Part shown: piece after piece, positions 1 through 8,924 of the stretch
Numbering within the stretch: position 1 is the first letter of the stretch
Layout of the letters: each line of letters starts with the position of its first letter
NCBI GenBank assembly: GCA_017525875.1
Contig: JAFXSG010000027.1
Coordinates: 21,009 to 85,008, forward strand
DNA length: 64,000 nt
Reading direction: 5' to 3'
From: Clostridia bacterium
GTDB taxonomy: Bacteria > Bacillota > Clostridia > Christensenellales > CAG-138
Translations under genes and position numbers: made by a program
The notes under the pieces: model-generated
The model's database searches: none
Told to the model about the DNA's origin: nothing
What the model saw: the letters and a program-made list of their open reading frames with translations, nothing else

Positions 1-288
1 TATCCGTACGACGCAGTGCCGGATTCGGTCATGAACATCTACGGCCGTCCGAGGCTCACGCTTATAACTTGCCTTGGCGACTACAGCTCCGTGATCCACA
101 CGTCCCGCCACCGCGTCATCGCGGTCTGCTATCCTGTGTACTTCGGCGAGAACAACGGGACGGGCAGCGAGCAGCCGGAAGCCACTCCGGAGCCTGTCAT
201 CACGTCCGAGCCCGTTATCACGCCGGAACCGGCAGTTACTCCGGTGCCTGAAGGCGGAGACAGCGGCAAGAACACACCGGCGCCCTGA
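1..288 (+). CDS. Sortase, C-terminal part (5' end outside window)
   Basis: The frame is open from the first base and stops at TGA 286-288, so only the last 95 residues are visible. They contain LTLITC followed about 15 residues later by RHRVIAVC. This is the TLxTC catalytic cysteine strand and the conserved arginine strand of sortases, the membrane transpeptidases that join sorting-signal proteins to the cell envelope. The catalytic histidine would lie upstream of the window. After the fold comes a tail of about 45 residues rich in Pro, Glu and Thr with TPEPVIT-like repeats, which is unusual for a sortase. The class (E/F-like or other) cannot be settled from this fragment. Proteins further along with PPDTG and VPGTG tails (31048-32997, 41546-42697) could be substrates, but that is inference. 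Confidence 0.75.
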   Translation, partial: YPYDAVPDSVMNIYGRPRLTLITCLGDYSSVIHTSRHRVIAVCYPVYFGENNGTGSEQPEATPEPVITSEPVITPEPAVTPVPEGGDSGKNTPAP

Positions 289-337
289 CGCCTGATCAAA
301 AGCGATAATTATTTTCTTCTAAACAAGGAGGTTATTT

Positions 338-1084
338 ATGTCCGGACATTCCAAATGGGCAAACATTAAAAACAAAAAGGAAAAGACCGACAATCAGCGC
401 GGCAAGATCTTCACCAAGATCGGCCGTGAGATCGCCATCGCCGTCAAAGAGGGCGGCAGCGATCCCGTCAACAACTCCAAGCTTCGCGATGTTATCGCAA
501 AGGCAAAGGCCAACAATATGCCCAACGACAACATCACCCGCTCCATCAAGAAGGCTGCGGGCGAGCTCGGCTCCATCAACTATGAGACCGGCAGCTACGA
601 AGGCTACGGTCCCGGCGGCGTCGCCGTTATCGTCGAGGTCCTGACCGACAACCGCAACCGCACCGCTGCGGAGATCCGCCACCTGTTCGACAAGTACGGC
701 AACGGCATGGGCAACTCCGGCTGCGTCAGCTGGATGTTCGACCGCAAGGGCCGTATCGTCATCGAGCGCAGCGCTTCCATCGATGAGGACGAGCTCATGA
801 TGCAGGCGCTCGACGTCGGCGCGGAGGACTTCATCGCGCAGGATGACTGCTACGAGATCCTGACCGGTCCCAACGACTTCTCGACCGTACGCGAAGCGCT
901 CGAGGCCGCGGGCTTCAGCTTCCTTTCCGCAGAGACCGAGATGATCCCCTCCAACACCGTGGACGTATCCGATGACGATACCATCGAAAAGATCGGGCGC
1001 ATGCTCGAGATGTTCGAGGACAACGACGACGTTCAGGAAGTGTTCCACAACGCGATTCTCCCCGAAGAAGAGGAAGAGGACTGA
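338..1084 (+). CDS. yebC: YebC/PmpR family regulatory or translation factor
   Basis: The 248-residue product starts with [16 protein letters not shown], the diagnostic N-terminus of the YebC/PmpR family (usual length about 240-250). The family was first described as DNA-binding regulators; some members have since been linked to translation of proline-rich stretches. The protein is cytoplasmic, and its very acidic C-terminus ends in a run of Glu and Asp. An AAGGAGG ribosome binding site lies 7 bases before ATG 338. A GC-rich hairpin follows the stop and a NYN-domain gene starts 75 bases later on the same strand, so the two may be co-transcribed. The family assignment is firm; its role here is not known. 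Confidence 0.93.
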   Translation: MSGHSKWANIKNKKEKTDNQRGKIFTKIGREIAIAVKEGGSDPVNNSKLRDVIAKAKANNMPNDNITRSIKKAAGELGSINYETGSYEGYGPGGVAVIVEVLTDNRNRTAAEIRHLFDKYGNGMGNSGCVSWMFDRKGRIVIERSASIDEDELMMQALDVGAEDFIAQDDCYEILTGPNDFSTVREALEAAGFSFLSAETEMIPSNTVDVSDDDTIEKIGRMLEMFEDNDDVQEVFHNAILPEEEEED

Positions 1085-1099
1085 TAACCTTTTGCCGCT

Positions 1100-1125
1100 G
1101 CTGCGGCGGGGGATACCGCCGCAGC
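1100..1125 (+). other. GC-rich hairpin between yebC and the NYN gene
   Basis: A 10-base perfect inverted repeat, 1100-1109 against 1116-1125, with a 6-base loop. No T-run follows, so it is more likely a pause or mRNA-processing structure than a full terminator. Confidence 0.4.
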
Positions 1126-1159
1126 GAGGGATTATCAAGTCTCAAAGGAGAGAAACGCT

Positions 1160-1957
1160 GTGCTGAATATTTTTGGAACTCGCAACAATAAGAAAAAGGC
1201 ATTGGTCTTTGTTGATTACGAGTACTGGTTCTATTCCTACAAAAACAAGTACGGGATCAGACCGAACGTTTCAGCCTGGCGGCAGGAGCTTGAACAGAAG
1301 TTCCGGATCGTGGATATCATGATCTTTGCCGACTTCAGCTCACCCAGCATCGGCGAGGAGCTTGCCAACCTTCGCAGCATCACCAACACCATCATCGAAA
1401 CCGGCACTGCGACGCAGGTCCGCAAAAAAGATATGACGGACTTTGTTATGCTGGATTACATCTACCAGAGCGTATACGATCGCACCGACGTCGGTACTTA
1501 CGTCATCTTCACAGGGGACGGGCACTTCCAGTCCGTCGTGAAGTATCTCGACCAAAAATGCAAAAAGAACGTCGTGGTGTATGGTGTGGATTCGACCTTC
1601 AGCAACCGCCTGAAGATCGTTGCGAAAAGCGTTGAGCTGCTCCCGACCAAACAGGAGCTTGATGAGTGCTATTCCAAGATGATCCTCAGATATTTCTCGC
1701 GCATCAACAACAAGCGAAACATTATGCCGACTTTCTGGGGCACTATCGAAGCTGTGGCAAAGTTCAACAGCGTACCCGAGGACACAGTGAAAGCATCGCT
1801 CCTTCGCCTGATAGCAAACGGGTATATCTCTCAGCGCGACGTCAAGCTGAATAAGGACAACGTCGTTCGCATAGTCGTTCCGGATTGGGATAAGCTCAAG
1901 CGGGACGGAGTGTTCGAGCTCCCGCCTTCACAGCCTCCGGCAAAACCGAACCAGTAA
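1160..1957 (+). CDS. NYN-domain (LabA/DUF88-like) protein
   Basis: This 265-residue cytoplasmic protein has an N-terminal NYN/PIN-like fold. ALVFVDYEYWFYSY supplies the first acidic residue, a central DFVMLDYIYQ the second, and YVIFTGDGHFQSVVKYL the typical GD.HF signature. NYN proteins are predicted metal-dependent RNases related to the LabA group. The last 90 residues resemble a winged-helix-like module with several LRLI/DNV segments; I do not recognise it. The start is GTG 1160, chosen because AAAGGAG lies about 9 bases upstream. Its position behind yebC suggests an RNA-related role, but no substrate can be named. Confidence 0.75.
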   Translation: MLNIFGTRNNKKKALVFVDYEYWFYSYKNKYGIRPNVSAWRQELEQKFRIVDIMIFADFSSPSIGEELANLRSITNTIIETGTATQVRKKDMTDFVMLDYIYQSVYDRTDVGTYVIFTGDGHFQSVVKYLDQKCKKNVVVYGVDSTFSNRLKIVAKSVELLPTKQELDECYSKMILRYFSRINNKRNIMPTFWGTIEAVAKFNSVPEDTVKASLLRLIANGYISQRDVKLNKDNVVRIVVPDWDKLKRDGVFELPPSQPPAKPNQ

Positions 1958-2248
1958 CAGAATACCAATGCATCCGCGGAGCCGCTCAGTTCACGGCGCA
2001 CCAACCATACCGCGGAACGATCTCATCAACGACAGGGGCCGGAGGCTTTCGCTTCCGGCTCTAAAAATAGCTGAAAGCTCTTCGGGAAGGCCTGTGCGTT
2101 CGGCCTTCGGCCCGAAAGCCGGCAAAAGGGGAGCGACCCTTTTTCAAATCATTTTAAGAACTATCCGTATTATAGAATAGCTAAAACAGGCGGAGCCGGG
2201 CGGCGAAAACCGCGCCCATCCGCGAACCATGACCGGAAAGGACAAAGA
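1958..2248. other. Intergenic region with hairpins
   Basis: No gene is seen in these 290 bases. They hold an 8-base hairpin at 2038-2059 followed by TCTAAAAATAG, a larger imperfect GC-rich dyad at about 2080-2118, and a short A-rich/T-rich stem at 2124-2143 that could end transcription from the NYN gene. An AAAGGA ribosome binding site for the next gene sits just before 2249. I see no convincing promoter. Confidence 0.45.
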
Positions 2249-4084
2249 ATGAGCACCATCAAGAGATTTGCCGCCCTGCTTCTGGCATTTACGCTTGCGT
2301 TTTTACCGCTCGCTGTTCCTGCATGGGCAGAAGCCGATACAGGCGCCTCGTCGGGGTCGATCACGTTCACCTTCACGAACAGCGGCATCACCGCATCCGC
2401 CGAGGATGAGGAGAGCTTCACGATCGACGGCACGGCACTGAAGATACAGGCGGCCGGAACGTACGTTTTGAAGGGCAGCTGTACGGACGGAAAAGTTACC
2501 GTAAAAAAGGGAACGACGGGCGTCACCATCGTGCTGAACGGCCTTGACCTCACCAGCGCGAACACCGCTCCGATCCTGTGCAATAAGGGCACGGAAGTCA
2601 CGCTCTCCGTGAACTCCGGCACGGTCAACCGCCTTGCCGACACGTCATACAACAACGACGAGCTGCACCCGGAGAACACGAAGGCCGAGAACGCGGTCAT
2701 AAAGGCCAAGGACGGCTGCCGCCTCACGATCGCCGGCAGCGGAACGCTCAACGTCATCGCAAACGGCAAAAACGGTATCAAGGGCGGAACGGATTTCGCC
2801 GCGGAAGGCGATCTTCCGGCCTCCGGCGCGAGCCTGACCATCAGGCAGCTCACTCTGAACGTCACCGCAAACGTCAACGACGCGATCAAATCCGAACAGC
2901 TGCTGAACATCCCATCAGGCAGGATCACGGTCACCGCGGGTGACAACGCGATACGATGCGATCGCACGCTGAACGTAGGCCAGTCGGGCAGCGGTCCGAA
3001 CATATCGATCACCTCATGCGCTGAAGGCCTCAGCGGAGCGATCGTGAATATCGCGGGGGGCAATATCAGCGTGAAAGCCTCGAGTGACGGCGTCAGGTGC
3101 TCAAACAGCGAGCTTGCGGGTTATCCCTTTGCCTGCAATATCACGGGCGGAACGCTCTCCGTCGACTGCACTGACGGCGACGGCATAGACTCAAAAGGTT
3201 CCCTTTCGATCACCGGCGGCAGTGTGACGGTCTTCTCCTCCGCGAGCGACGAAAACTCCTCGCTTGAGAGCGGTGCGGGCTTCGTGCTCGGCGGCGGCAC
3301 GCTCTTCGCAATGGGTTCGGCCGCAATGGCCGAAAACCCCGCCTCGGCGCAGCAGGTATACGTTGCCTTCGGGCGAATGGAGAACGGGAACAGCGCGCTC
3401 AGTATCCCCGCAGGCAGCAGCGTCAAGCTGGTAAGCGCATCCGGCAGTACGCTCTTCACGGCAACGGCCCCGCGCAATGCCGGTTACGTCATTTTCAGTT
3501 CAGCCGCTTTGACGGAGGGCATGCAGGTAAAGCTGCTGATCAACGGCAATGAGATCGCGACTGCGACGGCCTCCCACGACGCCGGCAATAACCCCGGCGT
3601 TCCCGGCACGCCCGCTCCGACAGCAGCGCCTACAGCAGCCCCGACCGCCGCTCCGACCGGCACGCCCGCGCCGACTGCGCCTGCTGAAACACCCGCCCCG
3701 ACCGCGGGCAGCAGCACTGCCGAACCTGCAGCAGCTGCGGAAACGCCCGATGCTGCCGATGCTCTAAGCAGCGGCGATCCCGAAACGACGGAAGACCCGT
3801 TCGCAACCGCTGAACCGGCCGAAACGGCGGATCCGGATGACCGGAACGAGACCGAAGCTCCGCAGACGACCTATGGACCCGGCGCCTCCGCTCTGCCGGA
3901 AGAGTCGGCCGGACCGGAAGCTACCGACGCCGTTTCCGATACGGCTGAGCCCGGCGCGACCGGCGAGCCGACAAAGAGATCCGGCGGAGGCCGTCTCGCG
4001 CTTATCATCGGCGGAGCCGCAGCGATAGCCGCAGGCGCAGCTGCCGGCGGCATTGCATTGAAAAAGAAAGCAGGCAAAAGCTGA
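2249..4084 (+). CDS. Secreted carbohydrate-binding domain protein (DUF4353-like) with membrane anchor
   Basis: The 611 residues begin with a signal peptide (Lys/Arg, then about 20 hydrophobic residues, cleavage near AWAEA). From about residue 30 to 400 there is a repetitive beta-helix-like region with recurring units such as VLNGLDLTSANTAPI, SGTLNVIANGKNGIKGG and ITGGTLSVDCTDGDGIDSKG. This is the pattern of the DUF4353 carbohydrate-binding family. Residues of about 450-575 are a low-complexity Ala/Pro/Thr/Glu linker, and the last 30 form one membrane helix followed by Lys-rich KKKAGKS. No LPxTG motif precedes the helix, so anchoring is by the helix alone. It is probably a surface glycan-binding protein; the ligand is unknown. 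Confidence 0.78.
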   Translation: MSTIKRFAALLLAFTLAFLPLAVPAWAEADTGASSGSITFTFTNSGITASAEDEESFTIDGTALKIQAAGTYVLKGSCTDGKVTVKKGTTGVTIVLNGLDLTSANTAPILCNKGTEVTLSVNSGTVNRLADTSYNNDELHPENTKAENAVIKAKDGCRLTIAGSGTLNVIANGKNGIKGGTDFAAEGDLPASGASLTIRQLTLNVTANVNDAIKSEQLLNIPSGRITVTAGDNAIRCDRTLNVGQSGSGPNISITSCAEGLSGAIVNIAGGNISVKASSDGVRCSNSELAGYPFACNITGGTLSVDCTDGDGIDSKGSLSITGGSVTVFSSASDENSSLESGAGFVLGGGTLFAMGSAAMAENPASAQQVYVAFGRMENGNSALSIPAGSSVKLVSASGSTLFTATAPRNAGYVIFSSAALTEGMQVKLLINGNEIATATASHDAGNNPGVPGTPAPTAAPTAAPTAAPTGTPAPTAPAETPAPTAGSSTAEPAAAAETPDAADALSSGDPETTEDPFATAEPAETADPDDRNETEAPQTTYGPGASALPEESAGPEATDAVSDTAEPGATGEPTKRSGGGRLALIIGGAAAIAAGAAAGGIALKKKAGKS

Positions 4085-4134
4085 GACCGATCGAACAAAA
4101 CCGAATAAAAAACGGAGCACTGCACATCCGTTTC

Positions 4135-4166
4135 GAAAAAGTCCGCGATGATGCGCGGGCTTTTTC
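4135..4166 (+). terminator. Intrinsic terminator after the DUF4353-like gene
   Basis: A 13-base stem, 4135-4147 pairing with 4154-4166 (one G-U), has an A-run on its left arm and a T-run on its right arm. Confidence 0.8.
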
Positions 4167-4274
4167 TTGCGGACCGCTTCCACAGGCCGTGCCGGCAGCT
4201 GTGCACGCGGCCTTCGCAGCGCTGTATCGTATGCGGGAACGGTTTTCAAATTATCATATAATCCTTAGTATCTC

Positions 4275-4303
4275 TTGACTATAACCACCCGCGGGAATAT
4301 AAT
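4275..4303 (+). promoter_or_regulatory. Sigma-A promoter of the hut operon
   Basis: TTGACT at 4275-4280 and TATAAT at 4298-4303 with a 17-base spacer. Transcription would start near 4310, which rules out a long-frame start at 4313 and supports ATG 4361 for hutH. The spacer contains CACCCGCGGG, a GC-rich imperfect dyad that might bind a regulator; that is speculative. Confidence 0.85.
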
Positions 4304-4360
4304 TAAGTTTGGATGTTTGCGGCGCTTTGCCGCTTTGAATTGGAAAAGGAGAGTAACATA

Positions 4361-5884
4361 ATGGTAACCATCAACGGAATGAGTCTGACAGTAGAACAGG
4401 TCGCTTCAGTAGCGCGCAACTACGAAAAGGTCAGGATCTCTGCGGAAGCTAAGAAAGCTATCAACAAAGCCCGTGCATACGTCGAGAAAAAGCTCGAAGA
4501 GCAGGCTGTCGTATACGGTCTCACCACCGGCTTCGGCAAGTTCTCCGACAAATACATTCCTCTTGATGAGACCGCGCAGCTCCAGCGCAACCTCATCATT
4601 TCCCATTCCTGCGGCATGGGCAATCCTCTGCCCACCGAAGCTGTCCGCGCCGCGATGCTCCTTCGCTGCAACGCGCTCTGCCGCGGCAACTCCGGCATCC
4701 GTCTTGCAACGCTCGAGACCCTGCTCGCGATGCTCAACGAGGGCGTTCATCCCATCGTTCCCGAAAAAGGCTCCCTCGGCGCCAGCGGCGACCTCGCGCC
4801 CCTTTCCCACATCGTTCTCGTCATGCTCGGCGAGGGCAAAGCGGAGTACAAGGGCGAGATCATGAGCGGCAAAGAGGCCATGGAAAAGGCAGGCATCCCC
4901 ACCACGGAGCTCGCCGCCAAGGAAGGCCTTGCGCTTATCAACGGCACCCAGATCATGACGGCCATCGGCTGCCTCGCGGTTTACGATGCCGTCCGCCTTA
5001 CCAAGACCGCCGATATCGCCTGCGCGATGACCGCCGAAGCGCTGCTCGGCATCAAGAAAGCATACGATCCCAAGGTCCACGCGGTCCGCGGTCATAAAGG
5101 CCAGATGGACAGCGCTGCGAACCTGCTCACCCTGCTCGAGGGCAGCGGCCTTGCGCACGACGTCATCCCCGGTAAAGTCCAGGATGCGTACGCGCTCCGC
5201 TGCACTCCCCAGATCCACGGTGCAAGCCGTGACGCCATCGAATACGTCTACAACGCAGTCACCCGCGAGATCAACGCAGTGACCGATAACCCGATCATCT
5301 TCCCCGACGACGACGAAGCGATCTCCGGCGGCAATTTCCACGGCCAGCCCATGGCGCTCGCGTTCGATTTCCTCGGCATCGCACTTGCAGAGCTTGCAAA
5401 CGTGTCCGAGCGCCGCATCGAACGCCTCGTCAACCCGGCTCTCAGCTTCGGTCTGCCTGCATTCCTCAGTGAAAACGGCGGCGTCAATTCCGGTTTCATG
5501 ATCACCCAGTATTCCGCGGCCAGCATGGTCTCCGAGAATAAAGTCTGGGCGCATCCCGCCAGCGTTGACTCGATCCCGTCCTCCGCAAACCAGGAAGACC
5601 ACGTCAGCATGGGTACCATCGCCGCACGCAAGGCGAGGATGATCCTCGACAACGCGCAGAAGGTCATCGGCATCGAGCTGTTCGCGGCAAGCCAGGGCCT
5701 GTACCTGCGCGGGGACAGCAAGATGGCTCCCGCCACGAAGGCTGTCTATAAGCGCATCCGCAGGAGCGTTGCGCCGATCCACGACGATATCGTGATGTAT
5801 GAACAGATGAACAAGTTCGACGACATGGTCAAGAGCGGAGAACTTGTTGCCGCCGCCGAAAAGGTCTGTGGCGAACTCAAATAA
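4361..5884 (+). CDS. hutH: Histidine ammonia-lyase
   Basis: First step of histidine degradation: elimination of ammonia from L-histidine to give trans-urocanate. At 507 residues the length is normal. The MIO-forming triad Ala141-Ser142-Gly143 lies in GSLGASGDLAPLSH, and the substrate-site segments VYGLTTGFGKFSD, NGTQ and TDNPIIF are all present. The start is ATG 4361, preceded by AAAAGGAG at 9 bases; the longer frame from 4313 would begin almost at the transcription start. It is the first gene of a five-gene operon behind the promoter at 4275-4303, with 83 bases before hutU. No key residue is missing. Confidence 0.97.
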   Translation: MVTINGMSLTVEQVASVARNYEKVRISAEAKKAINKARAYVEKKLEEQAVVYGLTTGFGKFSDKYIPLDETAQLQRNLIISHSCGMGNPLPTEAVRAAMLLRCNALCRGNSGIRLATLETLLAMLNEGVHPIVPEKGSLGASGDLAPLSHIVLVMLGEGKAEYKGEIMSGKEAMEKAGIPTTELAAKEGLALINGTQIMTAIGCLAVYDAVRLTKTADIACAMTAEALLGIKKAYDPKVHAVRGHKGQMDSAANLLTLLEGSGLAHDVIPGKVQDAYALRCTPQIHGASRDAIEYVYNAVTREINAVTDNPIIFPDDDEAISGGNFHGQPMALAFDFLGIALAELANVSERRIERLVNPALSFGLPAFLSENGGVNSGFMITQYSAASMVSENKVWAHPASVDSIPSSANQEDHVSMGTIAARKARMILDNAQKVIGIELFAASQGLYLRGDSKMAPATKAVYKRIRRSVAPIHDDIVMYEQMNKFDDMVKSGELVAAAEKVCGELK

Positions 5885-5967
5885 AACGCAAAGGGCTGAT
5901 GCGGTCTCCGCAGAAGCCCCTTTTGCGTTAAATAATCAAATTGCATCGAATTACGGAGGTGTGATAA

Positions 5968-7992
5968 ATGAACAACAAGACCGTTGCGGGAGCTATGACC
6001 ATAAAGCTCGACAATGTACTGCCGGAATACCCGAAGATGGACGACCGCTATCGCCGCGCGCCCGACCGCGGATTCCGCCTCACCAAAGCTCAGGCGGAAC
6101 TCGCGCTCAGGAATGCACTTCGCTACGTTCCCGAGGAGCTCCATGCTCAGCTCGCTCCCGAATTCATGGACGAGCTCATGACCCGCGGCCGCATCTATGC
6201 CTACCGCTACCGTCCCGAGGGCCGCATCTACGGCAAGCCGATCGATGAGTACAAGGGCAAGTGCATCGAGGGCAAGGCGTTCCAGGTCATGATCGACAAC
6301 AACCTCGATTTTGAGATCGCGCTCTATCCCTACGAGCTCGTTACCTATGGCGAGACCGGTCAGCCCTGCCAGAACTGGCTCCAGTACCGCCTCATCAAAA
6401 AATATCTTGAGGAGCTCACCGAGGACACCACTCTCGTCGTCGAATCCGGTCATCCTCTCGGCCTTTTCCCCTCAAAGCCCACCGCGCCGCGCGTCATCCT
6501 CACCAACGCGCTCATGGTCGGCATGTTCGACAATCTCAAGGATTGGGAGATCGCCGAGGAGCTCGGCGTTGCCAACTACGGTCAGATGACCGCAGGCGGC
6601 TGGATGTATATCGGCCCTCAGGGCATCGTTCACGGCACTTTCAACACCATCCTCGGCGCGGGCCGCAAGGAGCTCGGCGTTCCCGTTGACGGCGACCTCG
6701 CGGGCAAACTCTTCGTTTCCTCCGGCCTCGGCGGCATGAGCGGCGCACAGCCCAAGGCAGCCAATATCGCAAACGCGGTCGGCGTATTTGCCGAAGTCGA
6801 CCTTTCCAGGATCAAGACCCGCTATGACCAGGGCTGGGTCAACACCATCTCCGATGACCTCAGCGAGATCTTCGCTTCGGTCAAGGAGCATATCGAAAGC
6901 AAGACCTCCATCTCCATCGCGTACCACGGCAACATCGTCGATCTGCTCGAGTACGCAGTGAAGAACGATATCCATATCGACCTGCTCTCCGACCAGACCT
7001 CCTGCCACAACGTTTACAACGGCGGCTACTGCCCGGTCGGCCTCACCTTTGCGGAGCGCACAAAGATGCTCCATGAGGACCGTGAGGAGTTCGAGCGCAG
7101 GGTCAACGCCTCCCTCCGCCGTCATTTCGACGCGATCGTTGCTCTCACAAAGAAGGGCACCTACTTCTTCGACTACGGCAACTCCTTCATGAAAGCCGTT
7201 TACGATTCCGGCGTTCAGGAGATCAGCAGGAACGGCGTCGACGAGAAGGACGGCTTCATCTTCCCGAGCTACGTTGAGGACATCATGGGTCCCGTGCTGT
7301 TCGACTACGGCTACGGTCCGTTCCGCTGGGTCTGCCTCTCCGGCAAGCCCGAGGACCTCGACAAGACCGACGCGGCGGCAATGAGCTGCATCGATCCCAC
7401 CCGCTGCTCGCAGGACCGCGACAACTACATCTGGATCCGCGACGCAAAGGCGAACAAGCTCGTCGTCGGTACACAGGCAAGGATCCTCTATCAGGATGCC
7501 GAGGGCAGGACGAGGATAGCGCTCAAGTTCAACGAAATGGTTCGCAGCGGCGAGATCGGCCCCGTCATGATCGGCCGCGACCATCACGACGTCAGCGGTA
7601 CGGACTCTCCGTTCCGCGAGACCGCGAACATCAAGGACGGCTCCAACGTGATGGCGGATATGGCTGTCCAGTGCTTCGCCGGCAACGCCGCGAGGGGCAT
7701 GAGCCTCTGCGCGCTGCATAACGGCGGCGGCGTCGGCATCGGCAAGTCCATCAACGGCGGCTTCGGCCTCGTGCTGGACGGCAGCGAGCGCGTTGACGCG
7801 ATCATCCGTTCCGCAATGATGTGGGACGTCATGGGCGGCGTCGCAAGGCGCAACTGGGCAAGGAACGAGCATTCCGTTGAGACCAGCATCAAATATAACG
7901 AAAAATGGGCGGGCAAGGCCCATATCACCATTCCGTATTTTGCGGATGACGAGCTTATCACCAAAACTGTAGCCGAAAGGATGGATAAATAA
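5968..7992 (+). CDS. hutU: Urocanate hydratase (long form)
   Basis: Second step of histidine degradation: hydration of urocanate to imidazolonepropionate with tightly bound NAD+. The 674 residues carry the urocanase signature GLGGMSGAQ at about 253-261, and downstream QDRDNYIWIRDAKANK, GRDHHDVSGTDSP and LHNGGGVGIGKSINGG. The typical proteobacterial or Bacillus enzyme is about 550 residues; this one is closer in length to the roughly 675-residue eukaryotic-type enzyme, with extra N-terminal and central segments. GGAGGT precedes ATG 5968. The next gene begins 2 bases after its stop, implying translational coupling. Confidence 0.96.
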   Translation: MNNKTVAGAMTIKLDNVLPEYPKMDDRYRRAPDRGFRLTKAQAELALRNALRYVPEELHAQLAPEFMDELMTRGRIYAYRYRPEGRIYGKPIDEYKGKCIEGKAFQVMIDNNLDFEIALYPYELVTYGETGQPCQNWLQYRLIKKYLEELTEDTTLVVESGHPLGLFPSKPTAPRVILTNALMVGMFDNLKDWEIAEELGVANYGQMTAGGWMYIGPQGIVHGTFNTILGAGRKELGVPVDGDLAGKLFVSSGLGGMSGAQPKAANIANAVGVFAEVDLSRIKTRYDQGWVNTISDDLSEIFASVKEHIESKTSISIAYHGNIVDLLEYAVKNDIHIDLLSDQTSCHNVYNGGYCPVGLTFAERTKMLHEDREEFERRVNASLRRHFDAIVALTKKGTYFFDYGNSFMKAVYDSGVQEISRNGVDEKDGFIFPSYVEDIMGPVLFDYGYGPFRWVCLSGKPEDLDKTDAAAMSCIDPTRCSQDRDNYIWIRDAKANKLVVGTQARILYQDAEGRTRIALKFNEMVRSGEIGPVMIGRDHHDVSGTDSPFRETANIKDGSNVMADMAVQCFAGNAARGMSLCALHNGGGVGIGKSINGGFGLVLDGSERVDAIIRSAMMWDVMGGVARRNWARNEHSVETSIKYNEKWAGKAHITIPYFADDELITKTVAERMDK

Positions 7993-7993
7993 A

Positions 7994-8920
7994 ATGGCAA
8001 AGATCATTGAATGCGTACCCAACATCAGCGAGGGCAGGAACCACGAAGTCATCGAAGCGTGCGTGGACCAGGTCCGAAACACCGCGGGAGTCACGCTGCT
8101 CGACTACTCGAGCGACGCGAGCCATAACCGCAGCGTCATCACCTTCATGGGCAGCCCCGAGGGCGTTATGAACGCCGCTGTCGCGCTTGCCAAGAAGGCC
8201 GTTGAGCTCATCGACCTCAACCATCACACCGGCGAGCATCCGCGCATGGGAGCGATCGACGTTTGCCCCCTGATCCCCCTCAAGGACTGCACCAAGGAAG
8301 AGACCGTCGAATACTCCAAGCAGCTCGGCGAGCGCATGTGGAACGAAGCCGGCATCCCCATCTTCCTGTATGAGGACTCCGCCTCCGCGCCTCACCGCGT
8401 GAACCTTGCCGATATCCGCAGGGGCCAGTTCGAGGGCATGGCCGAAAAGGTCAAGGATCCCATGTGGACTCCCGATTTCGGCGGCGCTCAGATCCATCCC
8501 ACCGCGGGCTGCACCGCTGTCGGCTGCCGCATGCCCCTGGTCGCGTTCAACATCAACCTTTCTACCGACAACGTGGAGATCGCAAAGACGATCGCAAAGA
8601 TCATCCGCCGCAAGAACGGCGGCTTCGACTGCGTCAAGTCCAACGGCTTCCTGATCGAGGTTGAGGCGGACGAGGAGAAGGGCATTCCCGCGCACAAATA
8701 CGCGCAGGTCTCCATCAACATGACGGACTTCACCCGCACCCCGCTTTACAGGGTCGTCGAGGTCACCAAGGCTGAAGCAAAGCGCTGGGGCGTCCACGTC
8801 ACCGGCACGGAGATCATCGGCCTCACCCCGATGCGCGCGCTGATCGACTCCTGCGAGTATTACCTCCAGCTCAACGAGTTCGACGCCGATAAGCAGATCA
8901 TCGAAAACTATCTGCTCTGA
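7994..8920 (+). CDS. ftcD: Glutamate formimidoyltransferase
   Basis: Transfers the formimino group of N-formimino-L-glutamate to tetrahydrofolate, giving glutamate and 5-formimino-THF. The 308-residue protein covers both formiminotransferase subdomains. His82 in HHTGEHPRMGAIDVCPLIP occupies the position of the catalytic histidine of the mammalian enzyme, and the start IIECVPNISEGRN is typical. The cyclodeaminase half that is fused in animals is a separate gene here (10147-10779). With these two genes, the pathway releases the one-carbon unit to folate rather than as formamide. AAAGG within the end of hutU serves as a weak ribosome binding site. Confidence 0.96.
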   Translation: MAKIIECVPNISEGRNHEVIEACVDQVRNTAGVTLLDYSSDASHNRSVITFMGSPEGVMNAAVALAKKAVELIDLNHHTGEHPRMGAIDVCPLIPLKDCTKEETVEYSKQLGERMWNEAGIPIFLYEDSASAPHRVNLADIRRGQFEGMAEKVKDPMWTPDFGGAQIHPTAGCTAVGCRMPLVAFNINLSTDNVEIAKTIAKIIRRKNGGFDCVKSNGFLIEVEADEEKGIPAHKYAQVSINMTDFTRTPLYRVVEVTKAEAKRWGVHVTGTEIIGLTPMRALIDSCEYYLQLNEFDADKQIIENYLL

Positions 8921-8924
8921 TCCT

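Noticed and set aside
1968-2180. A 70-residue plus-strand frame between the NYN and DUF4353 genes
   Set aside because: No ribosome binding site, odd composition, and it crosses several hairpins; the region is better read as intergenic.
4313-4360. Earlier start for hutH giving 16 extra residues
   Set aside because: It lies about 3 bases from the predicted transcription start, while ATG 4361 has a good ribosome binding site and matches the family start.
4406-8094. Long minus-strand frames opposite hutH and hutU
   Set aside because: Codon-bias shadows. Their translations are low-complexity Asp/Val/Ala strings and match no family.
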